64,000 bases of DNA from the NCBI GenBank assembly GCA_900316265.1, contig ONCH01000006.1, positions 44,342 to 108,341 of the forward strand, read 5' to 3'. How positions within the stretch are numbered: position 1 is the stretch's first letter; every line of letters begins with the position of its first letter. Both the position numbers and the translations under genes were made by a program. Below are positions 43,793 to 51,992 of the stretch, one piece after another. The notes below the pieces were generated by a model that was not told where the DNA came from, did not search any database, and saw nothing but the letters and a program-made list of their open reading frames with translations. Source of the stretch: an uncultured Prevotellaceae bacterium. Its GTDB lineage: Bacteria; Bacteroidota; Bacteroidia; Bacteroidales; Bacteroidaceae.

Positions 43793-46108
43793 ATGAAAAA
43801 GCAACTATTATTATTGGCATTTATGTTCCTGTCATTAGCTGTAAATGCACAAGATGCAGTAGAAATCGACGGGATATACTACAGATTAGACATCAATACC
43901 AAGACAGCAGAAGTGACAAGGCAGCTCTATCACACCTATAGCGGAGATGTCGTGATTCCATCAACGGTAACTAAAGATGAGGTAGATTATAGTGTGACAA
44001 GTATCGGAAAAGAGGCATTCTCCTTATCTACTGAACTTGTTTCCGTCACTATTCCTGATCATGTAACAAACATTGCTGATCATGCATTTGATGCATGTTG
44101 GAGTCTTGCTTCTGTCAATATACCTAATAGTGTAACCCATATTGGCGAGTATGCTTTCGCTCAATGTACAAGTCTTCGCTCCATCACCATTCCTAACAGC
44201 GTGACAAGTATAGACAATGCAGTTTTTACTCAGTGTACAGCACTTGAATCCATCATTGTTGATGCAGATAATATGGATTATGATTCACGAGACAACTGTA
44301 ATGCCATCATTAGGAAATCGGATAACACGCTTATTTGTGGCTGTAAAAAAACTATCATTCCTAACAGCGTAACGAGTATAGGTGAGCGTGCCTTCGAAGG
44401 TTGTAAGACTTTGTATTCTATCAGAATTCCAGGCAATGTGAAGACTATTGGTGAATGTGCTTTTTGGTTGTGTAATAGTCTTATGACTGTCACCATCTCC
44501 GAGGGTGTAACAAGCATCAACGAGTATGCTTTTAACTGGTGTGAAAATCTTTCTAATGTCAATCTTCCCAGTAGCATAACGTTCATTGGTAAATCTGCAT
44601 TCGGTGGGTGTAACAAAATAGGCTCTATTACCATTTCTAATAATGTTACAACGATTGAAGAAAACGCATTTGACGGTTGTAACGGTTTATACAAAGTTGA
44701 ACTAAACAACAATGCAATAGTATCAAAAGATTATTCTCAGTCCTCCTCTATTAAAAAATTCTTTGGTGAGCAAGTTCATGAATATATTTTGGGAGAAGAT
44801 GTGACAAGCATCGGAGAAAATGCATTCGCTGGTTGTTTTCTTAATTCCATTATTATACCTAAAAATGTGACGAACATTAAAGGTAACCCATTCATTAATT
44901 GTGACCCTCTGACCATTCAAGTTGAAAGCGATAACCCGGTCTATGACTCTCGTAATAATTGTAATGCAATTATTAGAACAGCAGACAATGCATTGATAAC
45001 AGGATGTTATAAAACCAGGATTCCAAGTGGTGTAAAAAGTATTGAAGATAATGCTTTCTATGGCTGCACTAACTTAACTTCAATCAGTATTCCTTTTAGC
45101 GTGAAAACAATAGGTCATTCTGCTTTTCGAGGCTGTAGTGATCTTACTTCTATTGGCATTTCTGATGATATAACGAGTATTGGAGATTATGCATTCGCCG
45201 GTTGTGGAGAATTGACTTCTTTCAAGGTTCCCAATAATGTGACGACAATAGGAGAATCTGTATTTGCAGACTGTAAATCTCTTACTTCTGTCACCATTCC
45301 AAATAGTGTGACAAGTATTGGTAATAAAGCGTTCTATAATTGTTATAGACTTGCCTCTGTCAATATTCCTAATAACGTAACAAGCATTGGTGAAGAAGCA
45401 TTCGCTTACTGCTATAATATACCTTCTATTACAATCCCAAGTTGTCTTACGGATATCAAAACTAAAGCATTCTATCAATGTTCTGGTTTACAAAGCATTC
45501 AAGTTGAAAGCGGAAACCCTGTATATGATTCTCGAAATAACTGTAACGCTATCATTGAAACTGAAAGTAATACGCTCTTGTTGGGTGCTTCTTTAAATAC
45601 GGTTATTCCAAATACTGTAACAAGTATAGGCAATTATGCATTCACAGGATATGATGAATTAACTTATATCAATATTCCTAATGGACTGAAAAGTATAGGT
45701 GAAGAAGCTTTTGCAGGTTGTTATAAACTGCCTTATATTGTTCTTCCTGAGAGTCTGGTAAGTATTGACGATTATGCATTCTCCAGCTGTAGCAACTTAG
45801 AAGTATATTGCTATGCAGAACAAGTGCCAGAAACAGGTATTTATGTTTTTGATTTCGCTTATACACTTCATGTTCCCGCTGCCTCTATCAATGCATATAG
45901 AAACGACGAAGAATGGAGTAAATTTTGGCATATCGTTGCATTGAAAGATGATGATCCCAAACCAACGGGAATCAAAAATATCAATCAAAATACTATTATA
46001 GGCCAACATTATTACTCTCTTGATGGAAAGCGCATCAATCAGCCTCAACGTGGTCTGAACATCATTAAGATGAATGATGGTACAACAAGAAAGGTAGTGG
46101 TGAAATAA
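43793..46108 (+). CDS. BspA-like leucine-rich repeat surface protein
   Basis: 771 aa from ATG 43793 (MKKQLLLLAFMFLSLAVNAQ signal peptide). About 22 LRR_5 repeats of roughly 23 residues with the pattern SVTIPNSVTSIGEYAFAGCTSL. Three larger modules with V(Y/D)YDSRDNCNAIIRKSDNTL interrupt the repeats. BspA-type LRR proteins bind host matrix or other bacteria. The C terminus (YYSLDGKRINQPQRGLNII and TRKVVVK) resembles a short type IX secretion-type sorting tail. Codon use is more A/T-rich than neighbouring genes, which could reflect repeat expansion or transfer. Confidence 0.88.
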   Translation: MKKQLLLLAFMFLSLAVNAQDAVEIDGIYYRLDINTKTAEVTRQLYHTYSGDVVIPSTVTKDEVDYSVTSIGKEAFSLSTELVSVTIPDHVTNIADHAFDACWSLASVNIPNSVTHIGEYAFAQCTSLRSITIPNSVTSIDNAVFTQCTALESIIVDADNMDYDSRDNCNAIIRKSDNTLICGCKKTIIPNSVTSIGERAFEGCKTLYSIRIPGNVKTIGECAFWLCNSLMTVTISEGVTSINEYAFNWCENLSNVNLPSSITFIGKSAFGGCNKIGSITISNNVTTIEENAFDGCNGLYKVELNNNAIVSKDYSQSSSIKKFFGEQVHEYILGEDVTSIGENAFAGCFLNSIIIPKNVTNIKGNPFINCDPLTIQVESDNPVYDSRNNCNAIIRTADNALITGCYKTRIPSGVKSIEDNAFYGCTNLTSISIPFSVKTIGHSAFRGCSDLTSIGISDDITSIGDYAFAGCGELTSFKVPNNVTTIGESVFADCKSLTSVTIPNSVTSIGNKAFYNCYRLASVNIPNNVTSIGEEAFAYCYNIPSITIPSCLTDIKTKAFYQCSGLQSIQVESGNPVYDSRNNCNAIIETESNTLLLGASLNTVIPNTVTSIGNYAFTGYDELTYINIPNGLKSIGEEAFAGCYKLPYIVLPESLVSIDDYAFSSCSNLEVYCYAEQVPETGIYVFDFAYTLHVPAASINAYRNDEEWSKFWHIVALKDDDPKPTGIKNINQNTIIGQHYYSLDGKRINQPQRGLNIIKMNDGTTRKVVVK

Positions 46109-46149
46109 AAAAACAAGACAGTTTAAATTCTGTTTGACACAAACCATTT

Positions 46150-46217
46150 AAAAATAGGGTTCACACTTACTGCGCAATATATCAATAGATTACGCGTGAA
46201 TGTGAACCCTTATTTTT
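46150..46217. repeat. Hairpin element D (GGGTTCACA family), probable terminator
   Basis: Stem AAAAATAGGGTTCACA (46150-46165) with TGTGAACCCT, one extra T, and ATTTTT (46201-46217). Inner pairing CGC-AAT (46173-46178) with ATT (46189-46191) and GCG (46194-46196). It lies 42 bp after the LRR gene. Confidence 0.85.
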
Positions 46218-46340
46218 GAAATATATTCAGAAATAATCAGAAATCGGGGATTCGAATCTGCGAGATAGAAAAAACTATTAACTATTGTCATTAAACTTTG
46301 GGGGAAGATTTACGTCATAAAAATGTAGACATAAAACCAA

Positions 46341-49300
46341 ATGAAGACTATTCGTATCTCTTTTTTACTGATTATTTGCCTCTTTACAACGCTCCAACTA
46401 TCAGCCCAGACAGCATCGCTGTCAGGGCGAGTAACTGATGCAGACACTAATGAGGCGTTGGCAAGAGCTACAGTTCAGCTCTACCGCATAGGCAAGGACA
46501 CAACATTTGTCGGAGGTTCCTACTCCAATGCACAAGGTCAGTTCACGCTCAATGGCGCAGCAGGGTCGTATATGCTACGTATCTCATTTCTTGGCTACAA
46601 GCCTGTCGAGCAACACATCAGACTGACAGCCGGACAGACAAAGGTGCTTGGCAGAATATCACTGAAGCCAGATGCCATGCAATTGAAAGAGACGGTAGTA
46701 ACGGCCAACGTACCGAAGATGGTTGTCAGGGACGATACCGTAGAATACAATGCCGATGCCTTCCGAGTTCCTGAGGGTTCAGTCATCGAGGCGCTTGTCG
46801 AGGTATTGCCAGGCGCAAAGATTGACGACGAGGGTAAGGTAAGTATCAATGGCAAGAATGTGAAGAGGTTTAAGATGGATGGTCGCGACTTCATGACGGG
46901 CAATAATGATGCGGTGATGAAGAACCTACCATCATACGTCATAGACAAGGTGAAGGCCTACGATGAGAAGAGCGACCTGTCGAAGTTGACAGGTATTGAC
47001 GACGGTAACGACGACTTCGTGCTGGAGTTTGTCACCAAGCGTAGCGCACGTCGCGGTTTGCAAGCAAATCCTGACATTGGCTATGGTACAGAAGGGCGAT
47101 ACGGCATCCGACTGACGGCCATGAAACCTTTTGGCAATATACGCTACACATTCATGGGTAATGCCAACAACGTGAACGACCGTAACTTCTCTGGACGTGG
47201 CGGTCGTGGACGCGGCAACAACAACGGACAACGCGAGACAAAGACTGCAGCGTTGGACATCAGCTACGAGAAACAGAATAAGCTGCAGCTGAGCGGTCGC
47301 GTGACATGGAACCACGGCGATAATGACAACTGGAACCGGACGGGTAGCGAGAGCTTTGTCATCACACGTGGCGGTGCCTTCTCGAACAGCGTCAGCCAGA
47401 ACTACTCGCGCAACAACAACTGGACGGGCAACATGAACCTGCAATGGAAGATAGACTCCGTGACAACCCTTTCCTTCCGTCCAGACGTGAGCTTCTCCAC
47501 AAACGACAACCGCGGCTACTCGCGATCGGCCTCGTTCAACGCCAACCCTTACGATTACGTCATCGACCCGTTGAGCGAAGGGGGACTGGCCGAGATGAAC
47601 CGGCGCGGTTTGGCAGTTAACAGTCGTCCTAACAAATCACTTGGCTACAGTGATAGCAAGAACATCAACACTCAGGTGCAGCTGCACCGCAGGTTGGGCA
47701 GAAACGGTCGTAACATAGCTCTGAGCGGTGACTTCCGCTATAACGATGGCAACAACCAGAATACCAACCTCTCAATGGTGCACCTCTATCAGGAGAAAGA
47801 CCGCTACGGCAACGACTCCACCTATCAGACCAACCGCTATACTGTGTCGGCTAGCAATGGACTGAACTACTCGCTGGGTATCACCTATACTGAACCCCTC
47901 CTCACCTTCAAGACTCAACAGGAAAACGACACGGAGCGCGCTATGGGTCGCCAACAGAGAAACAGAGGTCCCTTCGGTGGTGGCAACCAGCGTCGCCCAT
48001 TTGGTCAACAGGGCCTTTTCCTGCAACTGAGCTATCGCTACAACTACAGTCACCAGAAGAGCGATCCCGCTACTTATGATTTCCCTTCTTTCAGTGATGA
48101 GGCCTTCAATGACGTCCTGGAGGAGTATCGCGACTGGACCAGACTCTTCGGCTATCTCGACAACCCCTACGAGAGCTACCTAAGTACTGAGTTGAGCCGC
48201 TACTCCGAACGTACCGAATACAACCATCAAGCTGACGTCCAGTTGCGCTATGTTCGCAACAAGATGAACATGAACATCGGTTTTACTGTACAGCCCCAGA
48301 GGTCACACTTCATACAGAACTACCTAGGAAGACAGATTGACACCGTGCGTAATGTCACCAATATCTCGCCGACGCTGAACATGCGCTATCGCTTCAATCA
48401 GCAGACTAACTTGCAGGTGCAGTTCCGTGGACAAAGCCAACAGCCCAACATCACACAACTGCTTGACATATACGACGATACCAATCCATTAAATATTACT
48501 ATGGGTAACCCGGGATTAAAACCGTCGTTCACCACCAATCTCACCACTAACTTCCAGATGATGCGTCGCACAACGTTCGTCACCGATAGTCTGGGTATGC
48601 AAATTCCCAAGGCACAGCGCCACTGGAGTTTCAATGTCAACGCCGGCTGGCGAACCACCTATAATTCCATTGGTAACATCGTAACTTACAATGAGAGAAC
48701 TGGTGCCCGCACCACACGACCTGAGAACATCAACGGCAACTGGAGTGCCAACATGGGCATGAGTTTCAACGTCGCCCTCGACACGCTGAACAGCTGGGAC
48801 ATCAGCGGTGGTCTTAATGGCAGCTACAGCCATCAGGTGGGCTATGTCAACCTGAACCGTACGGCCATTGCTGAACGAAACGTCACACACACCTATAATC
48901 TGTCACCTGACGTGTCGCTCAGCTTCCGCAACTCATGGCTCTACGTGTCGCTGAACTGCCGCGCTACCTATGCCCATACAGAGAATCGTCTGCAAGCATC
49001 GAACAACCTTACCACGTGGAATTACAACTACGGTGGCAACACGCGCATCACCTTTCCGTGGGGTTCCAGCCTCTCTACCGATTTCCACTGTTTTAGCAGA
49101 CGCGGCTACGACGACGAGACGCTGAATACCAACGAACTGCTGTGGAATGCTCAGCTGTCGCACAGCTTCCTCAAGGGCAAGGTGCTTACTGTGATGCTGC
49201 AATGGTATGACATCCTGCGCGAACAGACCAACTTTACACGTACCGTCAACGCCAACGGTTGGCGAGACCAGGAAGTCAACGCCATTACCAGCTATGCCAT

Positions 49301-49499
49301 GCTGCACGTCAGTTACCGTCTGAACCTCTTCGGCCGAGGCAATAACGGACGCGGTCGAGGACGCTGGGGTGAAGGCCCTGGTGGTCCCGATGGTCCTGGC
49401 AGACCAGGCGGCTGGGGAGGCGGTCCAGGCGGTGGAGCCTCCGGAGGCTTCGGAGGAGGCTTTGGTGGTGGTTTCGGTGGTGGCGGCAGACCATTCTAA
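46341..49499 (+). CDS. Large outer-membrane beta-barrel protein with regulatory-like N domain and Gly-rich tail
   Basis: 1052 aa. Signal peptide to LSAQ (22), a carboxypeptidase-regulatory-like domain (SLSGRVTDADTNEALARATVQL, about 25-110), a plug-like segment (KETVVTANVPKMVVRDDTVEYNADAF through GRDFMTGNNDAVMKNLPSYVIDKVK) and a long barrel (about 230-1000), as in TonB-dependent-receptor relatives (OMP_b-brl_3 type). The last 55 residues are an Arg/Gly then Gly/Phe-rich tail (RGNNGRGRGRWG, GGFGGGFGGGF) ending RPF. Similar short GRGGRGRGNNNG and GPFGGGNQRRPFG stretches occur in loops. Substrate unknown. Confidence 0.82.
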   Translation: MKTIRISFLLIICLFTTLQLSAQTASLSGRVTDADTNEALARATVQLYRIGKDTTFVGGSYSNAQGQFTLNGAAGSYMLRISFLGYKPVEQHIRLTAGQTKVLGRISLKPDAMQLKETVVTANVPKMVVRDDTVEYNADAFRVPEGSVIEALVEVLPGAKIDDEGKVSINGKNVKRFKMDGRDFMTGNNDAVMKNLPSYVIDKVKAYDEKSDLSKLTGIDDGNDDFVLEFVTKRSARRGLQANPDIGYGTEGRYGIRLTAMKPFGNIRYTFMGNANNVNDRNFSGRGGRGRGNNNGQRETKTAALDISYEKQNKLQLSGRVTWNHGDNDNWNRTGSESFVITRGGAFSNSVSQNYSRNNNWTGNMNLQWKIDSVTTLSFRPDVSFSTNDNRGYSRSASFNANPYDYVIDPLSEGGLAEMNRRGLAVNSRPNKSLGYSDSKNINTQVQLHRRLGRNGRNIALSGDFRYNDGNNQNTNLSMVHLYQEKDRYGNDSTYQTNRYTVSASNGLNYSLGITYTEPLLTFKTQQENDTERAMGRQQRNRGPFGGGNQRRPFGQQGLFLQLSYRYNYSHQKSDPATYDFPSFSDEAFNDVLEEYRDWTRLFGYLDNPYESYLSTELSRYSERTEYNHQADVQLRYVRNKMNMNIGFTVQPQRSHFIQNYLGRQIDTVRNVTNISPTLNMRYRFNQQTNLQVQFRGQSQQPNITQLLDIYDDTNPLNITMGNPGLKPSFTTNLTTNFQMMRRTTFVTDSLGMQIPKAQRHWSFNVNAGWRTTYNSIGNIVTYNERTGARTTRPENINGNWSANMGMSFNVALDTLNSWDISGGLNGSYSHQVGYVNLNRTAIAERNVTHTYNLSPDVSLSFRNSWLYVSLNCRATYAHTENRLQASNNLTTWNYNYGGNTRITFPWGSSLSTDFHCFSRRGYDDETLNTNELLWNAQLSHSFLKGKVLTVMLQWYDILREQTNFTRTVNANGWRDQEVNAITSYAMLHVSYRLNLFGRGNNGRGRGRWGEGPGGPDGPGRPGGWGGGPGGGASGGFGGGFGGGFGGGGRPF

Positions 49500-49529
49500 A
49501 TAAAACAATTAGTACACCTTGAAAAAGAA

Positions 49530-49564
49530 AAAGACGCTGCAAATATTTAATTTGCAACGTCTTT
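49530..49564. terminator. Bidirectional terminator between barrel gene and tRNA-Leu
   Basis: Stem AAAGACGCTGCAAAT (49530-49544) with ATTTGCAACGTCTTT (49550-49564), one mismatch, 5-nt loop, A and T tracts outside. Serves the plus-strand barrel gene and the minus-strand tRNA. Confidence 0.8.
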
Positions 49565-49578
49565 GCTTTCAAGCCTTG

Positions 49579-49660
49579 TACCCAGACCCGGGCTCGAACC
49601 GGGATGGGTTGCCCCACTGGTGTTTGAGACCAGCGCGTCTACCGATTCCGCCATCTGGGC
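49579..49660 (-). tRNA. tRNA-Leu (CAA)
   Basis: 82-nt class II tRNA on the minus strand. Acceptor GCCCAGA pairs with TCTGGGT; the anticodon stem CTGGT/ACCAG encloses loop CTCAAAC with anticodon CAA; a long variable arm and the T loop GGTTCGAGCC follow. The CCA end is not encoded. Confidence 0.95.
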
Positions 49661-49742
49661 TCGAAAAGCGGGTGCAAAGTTACGAAAAATATTTGAAATA
49701 CAAAATAAAAGAGTAAAAAAAGAAAAAAAATATTGCTTTTTC

Positions 49743-49773
49743 TTGTTTAGTAAGTAAAAAAAGCGTACCTTAG
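49743..49773 (+). promoter_or_regulatory. Probable manC promoter
   Basis: TTG (49743-49745), 20 bp, TACCTTAG (49766-49773): one mismatch to the -7 consensus, 27 bp before the manC ATG. Confidence 0.5.
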
Positions 49774-49800
49774 TAGTCGAATTTTAAATCTACATACCAA

Positions 49801-50892
49801 ATGGAAAAATCAAAACAGAACTACTGTGTGATATTAGCTGGAGGAAAAGGTCGACGGTTGTGGCCGAGTAGCCGTGAAGAGCGCCCCAAGCAATTCATCG
49901 ATTTCTTTGGTGTGGGCCGTACGCAACTGCAGGCAACCTTCGACCGTTTCTCTAAAGTTATACCTCACGAGAATATATTTATATGTACGTGCAAGGAGTA
50001 TCTGTCACTGGTTAAAGAGCAGGTGCCGGAGATTGACGAGCGCAACATCCTGGTGGAACCTGTCAATCGCAATACCGCTCCCAGCGTGGCATGGGCAAAC
50101 ATGCGTATCAAGCGCACTAACCCTGATGCAAATATCATCATTACACCGTCCGACCAGCTAGTCGTTGACGAGGCGTCGTATATGCGCAGTCTGGAGACAG
50201 GCATCAGCTATGTCTCTGAAAACGACGTGCTGTTGGTCATGGGCGTGAAGCCTACCCGTCCAGAACCTGGCTACGGCTATATCCAGATGGGCGACCTGAG
50301 TTGCAAGCCTGACGTCTTCAAGGTGAAGTCGTTCACAGAGAAACCTGAGCGCGAGTTTGCCACGATGTTTATGGAGAGTGGTGAGTTCTACTGGAACACT
50401 GGTGTATTCATCACCAACAGCCGTAAGCTGACACAGAGCTTCGAGAGTATTTTCCCCAGTGTGTTGCGTAACCTGAAGTTTGAGAAGCCGAAATACGGTT
50501 ATGACGAGGAGTTGGAGTATGTGGCACAGAACTATCCGCGCTATCCCAACCTGTCGATAGACTATGCCATCCTGGAACACAGCGATGACGTATATGTCAT
50601 GAAGTGTGACTTCGGATGGGCCGACCTGGGGACGTGGCATGCCGTCTATGAGTTTATGAGCAAGGGCGAGGGTGACAATGTCGTGGTGGACTCGGAGGTG
50701 ATGATGGAAGACTCGCACAACAATGTCATCAAGTTGCCCAAGGGCCGTGTGGCTGTCATCAACGGGCTGGACGGCTATATCGTTGCCGAGGAGGGCAATG
50801 TGTTGCTCATCTGCAAGAAGGGCGACTCGTCGGCACTGGTGCGTAAGTACGTCAATGAGGTACATATTAAATATGGTGATGACTTCGTATGA
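49801..50892 (+). CDS. manC: Mannose-1-phosphate guanylyltransferase
   Basis: 363 aa cytosolic nucleotidyltransferase making GDP-mannose for surface glycans. Motifs: ILAGGKGRRLWPSSREERPKQF, NRNTAPSVAWANM, ITPSDQLV, KPTRPEPGYGYIQMG, FTEKPE, WNTGVFI and FGWADLGTWHAVYEF. It is the single-domain form without a C-terminal phosphomannose isomerase domain. The glycosyltransferase gene overlaps its stop by 4 nt. Confidence 0.92.
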   Translation: MEKSKQNYCVILAGGKGRRLWPSSREERPKQFIDFFGVGRTQLQATFDRFSKVIPHENIFICTCKEYLSLVKEQVPEIDERNILVEPVNRNTAPSVAWANMRIKRTNPDANIIITPSDQLVVDEASYMRSLETGISYVSENDVLLVMGVKPTRPEPGYGYIQMGDLSCKPDVFKVKSFTEKPEREFATMFMESGEFYWNTGVFITNSRKLTQSFESIFPSVLRNLKFEKPKYGYDEELEYVAQNYPRYPNLSIDYAILEHSDDVYVMKCDFGWADLGTWHAVYEFMSKGEGDNVVVDSEVMMEDSHNNVIKLPKGRVAVINGLDGYIVAEEGNVLLICKKGDSSALVRKYVNEVHIKYGDDFV

Positions 50893-51992
50893 TAGTTGGA
50901 ATAGACGCTAAGCGCATTGTGCGCAACGGGACAGGACTGGGCAGCTATGGGCGCACACTGGTGAACGACCTGATACGTCTGGGCGACAGCGATATGCAGC
51001 TGCGGCTGTATGCTCCTGACGAAGGGCGTGACGACCTGCGCGGACAGATTATCGAGGGTGCCGAGTTCTGTTATCCGAAGGGTCACCCTGCAGCGCTGCG
51101 CAAGGCGTGGTGGCGCTCGCGCAGCATTGTCGGTGACCTGGTGCGCGATGGTGTCACCGTCTATCACGGTCTGTCGGGCGAGTTGCCGATGGGTCTGCGC
51201 AAGGCAGGCATTCGTGGCATTGTCACCATCCACGACCTGATTTTTATGCGCCATCCGGAGTACTACCACTGGCTGGACGCGAAGATATACGAATGGAAGT
51301 TCCGCCAGGCGCTGCGCGAGGCCGACCACGTCATTGCCATCAGTGAGCGCACGCGGCAGGACATTCTGGAGCTGGGCGGAGAGGAGTATGCCGACCGCAT
51401 CAGCGTCATCTATCAGAGTTTTGCGCCACACTATTCAGGCGCTGTCAAGGAAGAGCGCAAGGCGGCTGTCCGTGAGCGTTACAAGTTGCCCCAGCGCTAT
51501 GTGCTGAACGTAGGAACCGTAGAGCGCCGCAAGAACCTGGCGCTGGCTGTCGAGGCTGTCGACCTCTTGCCGCAGGATGTGCATCTGGTAGCTGTAGGGC
51601 GCCAGACCGACTATGTGCGTGAGTTGCCGCATAGTGAGCGCCTGCACTTGCTGAGTGGCGTGCCCGATGAAGACCTCTCTGCCATCTATGCACAGGCAGA
51701 AGCCTTTGTCTATCCGTCGCGCTATGAGGGTTTCGGCATTCCTATCATCGAGGCCATTGCTGCCGGTCTGCCCGTGGTGGCGTGTACGGGTTCGTGCCTG
51801 GAAGAGGCTGGCGGCCCCTACAACCGCTATGTAGGACCTGACGATGTCATTGGTATGGCAGAGGCATTGAAGATGTCGTTGCGTGGTGCCCGTGGTCGTC
51901 TGGAGCGCATCCAGAAGAGTCGTGAATACATCCGTCGCTTTGAGGGCAATGACGTAGCCCGTCAGGTGGCAGAGCTGTACCGTCATTCGTAA
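50889..51992 (+). CDS. GT4-family glycosyltransferase
   Basis: 367 aa GT-B enzyme. The N-terminal GIDAKRIVRNGTGLGSYGRTLVNDL is followed by VYHGLSGELPMGLRKAGIRGIVTIHDLIF, and the C-terminal nucleotide-sugar site VYPSRYEGFGIPIIEAIAAGLPVVAC has the E-x7-E motif. Coupled to manC, so GDP-mannose is a likely donor for lipopolysaccharide or capsule mannosylation; the acceptor is unknown. It ends 1 nt before the convergent HhH-barrel gene. Confidence 0.85.
   Translation: MIVGIDAKRIVRNGTGLGSYGRTLVNDLIRLGDSDMQLRLYAPDEGRDDLRGQIIEGAEFCYPKGHPAALRKAWWRSRSIVGDLVRDGVTVYHGLSGELPMGLRKAGIRGIVTIHDLIFMRHPEYYHWLDAKIYEWKFRQALREADHVIAISERTRQDILELGGEEYADRISVIYQSFAPHYSGAVKEERKAAVRERYKLPQRYVLNVGTVERRKNLALAVEAVDLLPQDVHLVAVGRQTDYVRELPHSERLHLLSGVPDEDLSAIYAQAEAFVYPSRYEGFGIPIIEAIAAGLPVVACTGSCLEEAGGPYNRYVGPDDVIGMAEALKMSLRGARGRLERIQKSREYIRRFEGNDVARQVAELYRHS

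Noticed and set aside
43793-46108. Regular repeated DNA segments that could resemble a CRISPR-like or tandem repeat array
   Set aside because: The repeats are in frame, diverged, and encode LRR_5 units of a BspA-like protein.
46109-46340. A further gene between the LRR and large barrel genes
   Set aside because: Only hairpin D and A/T-rich leader DNA are present; no ORF of convincing length.
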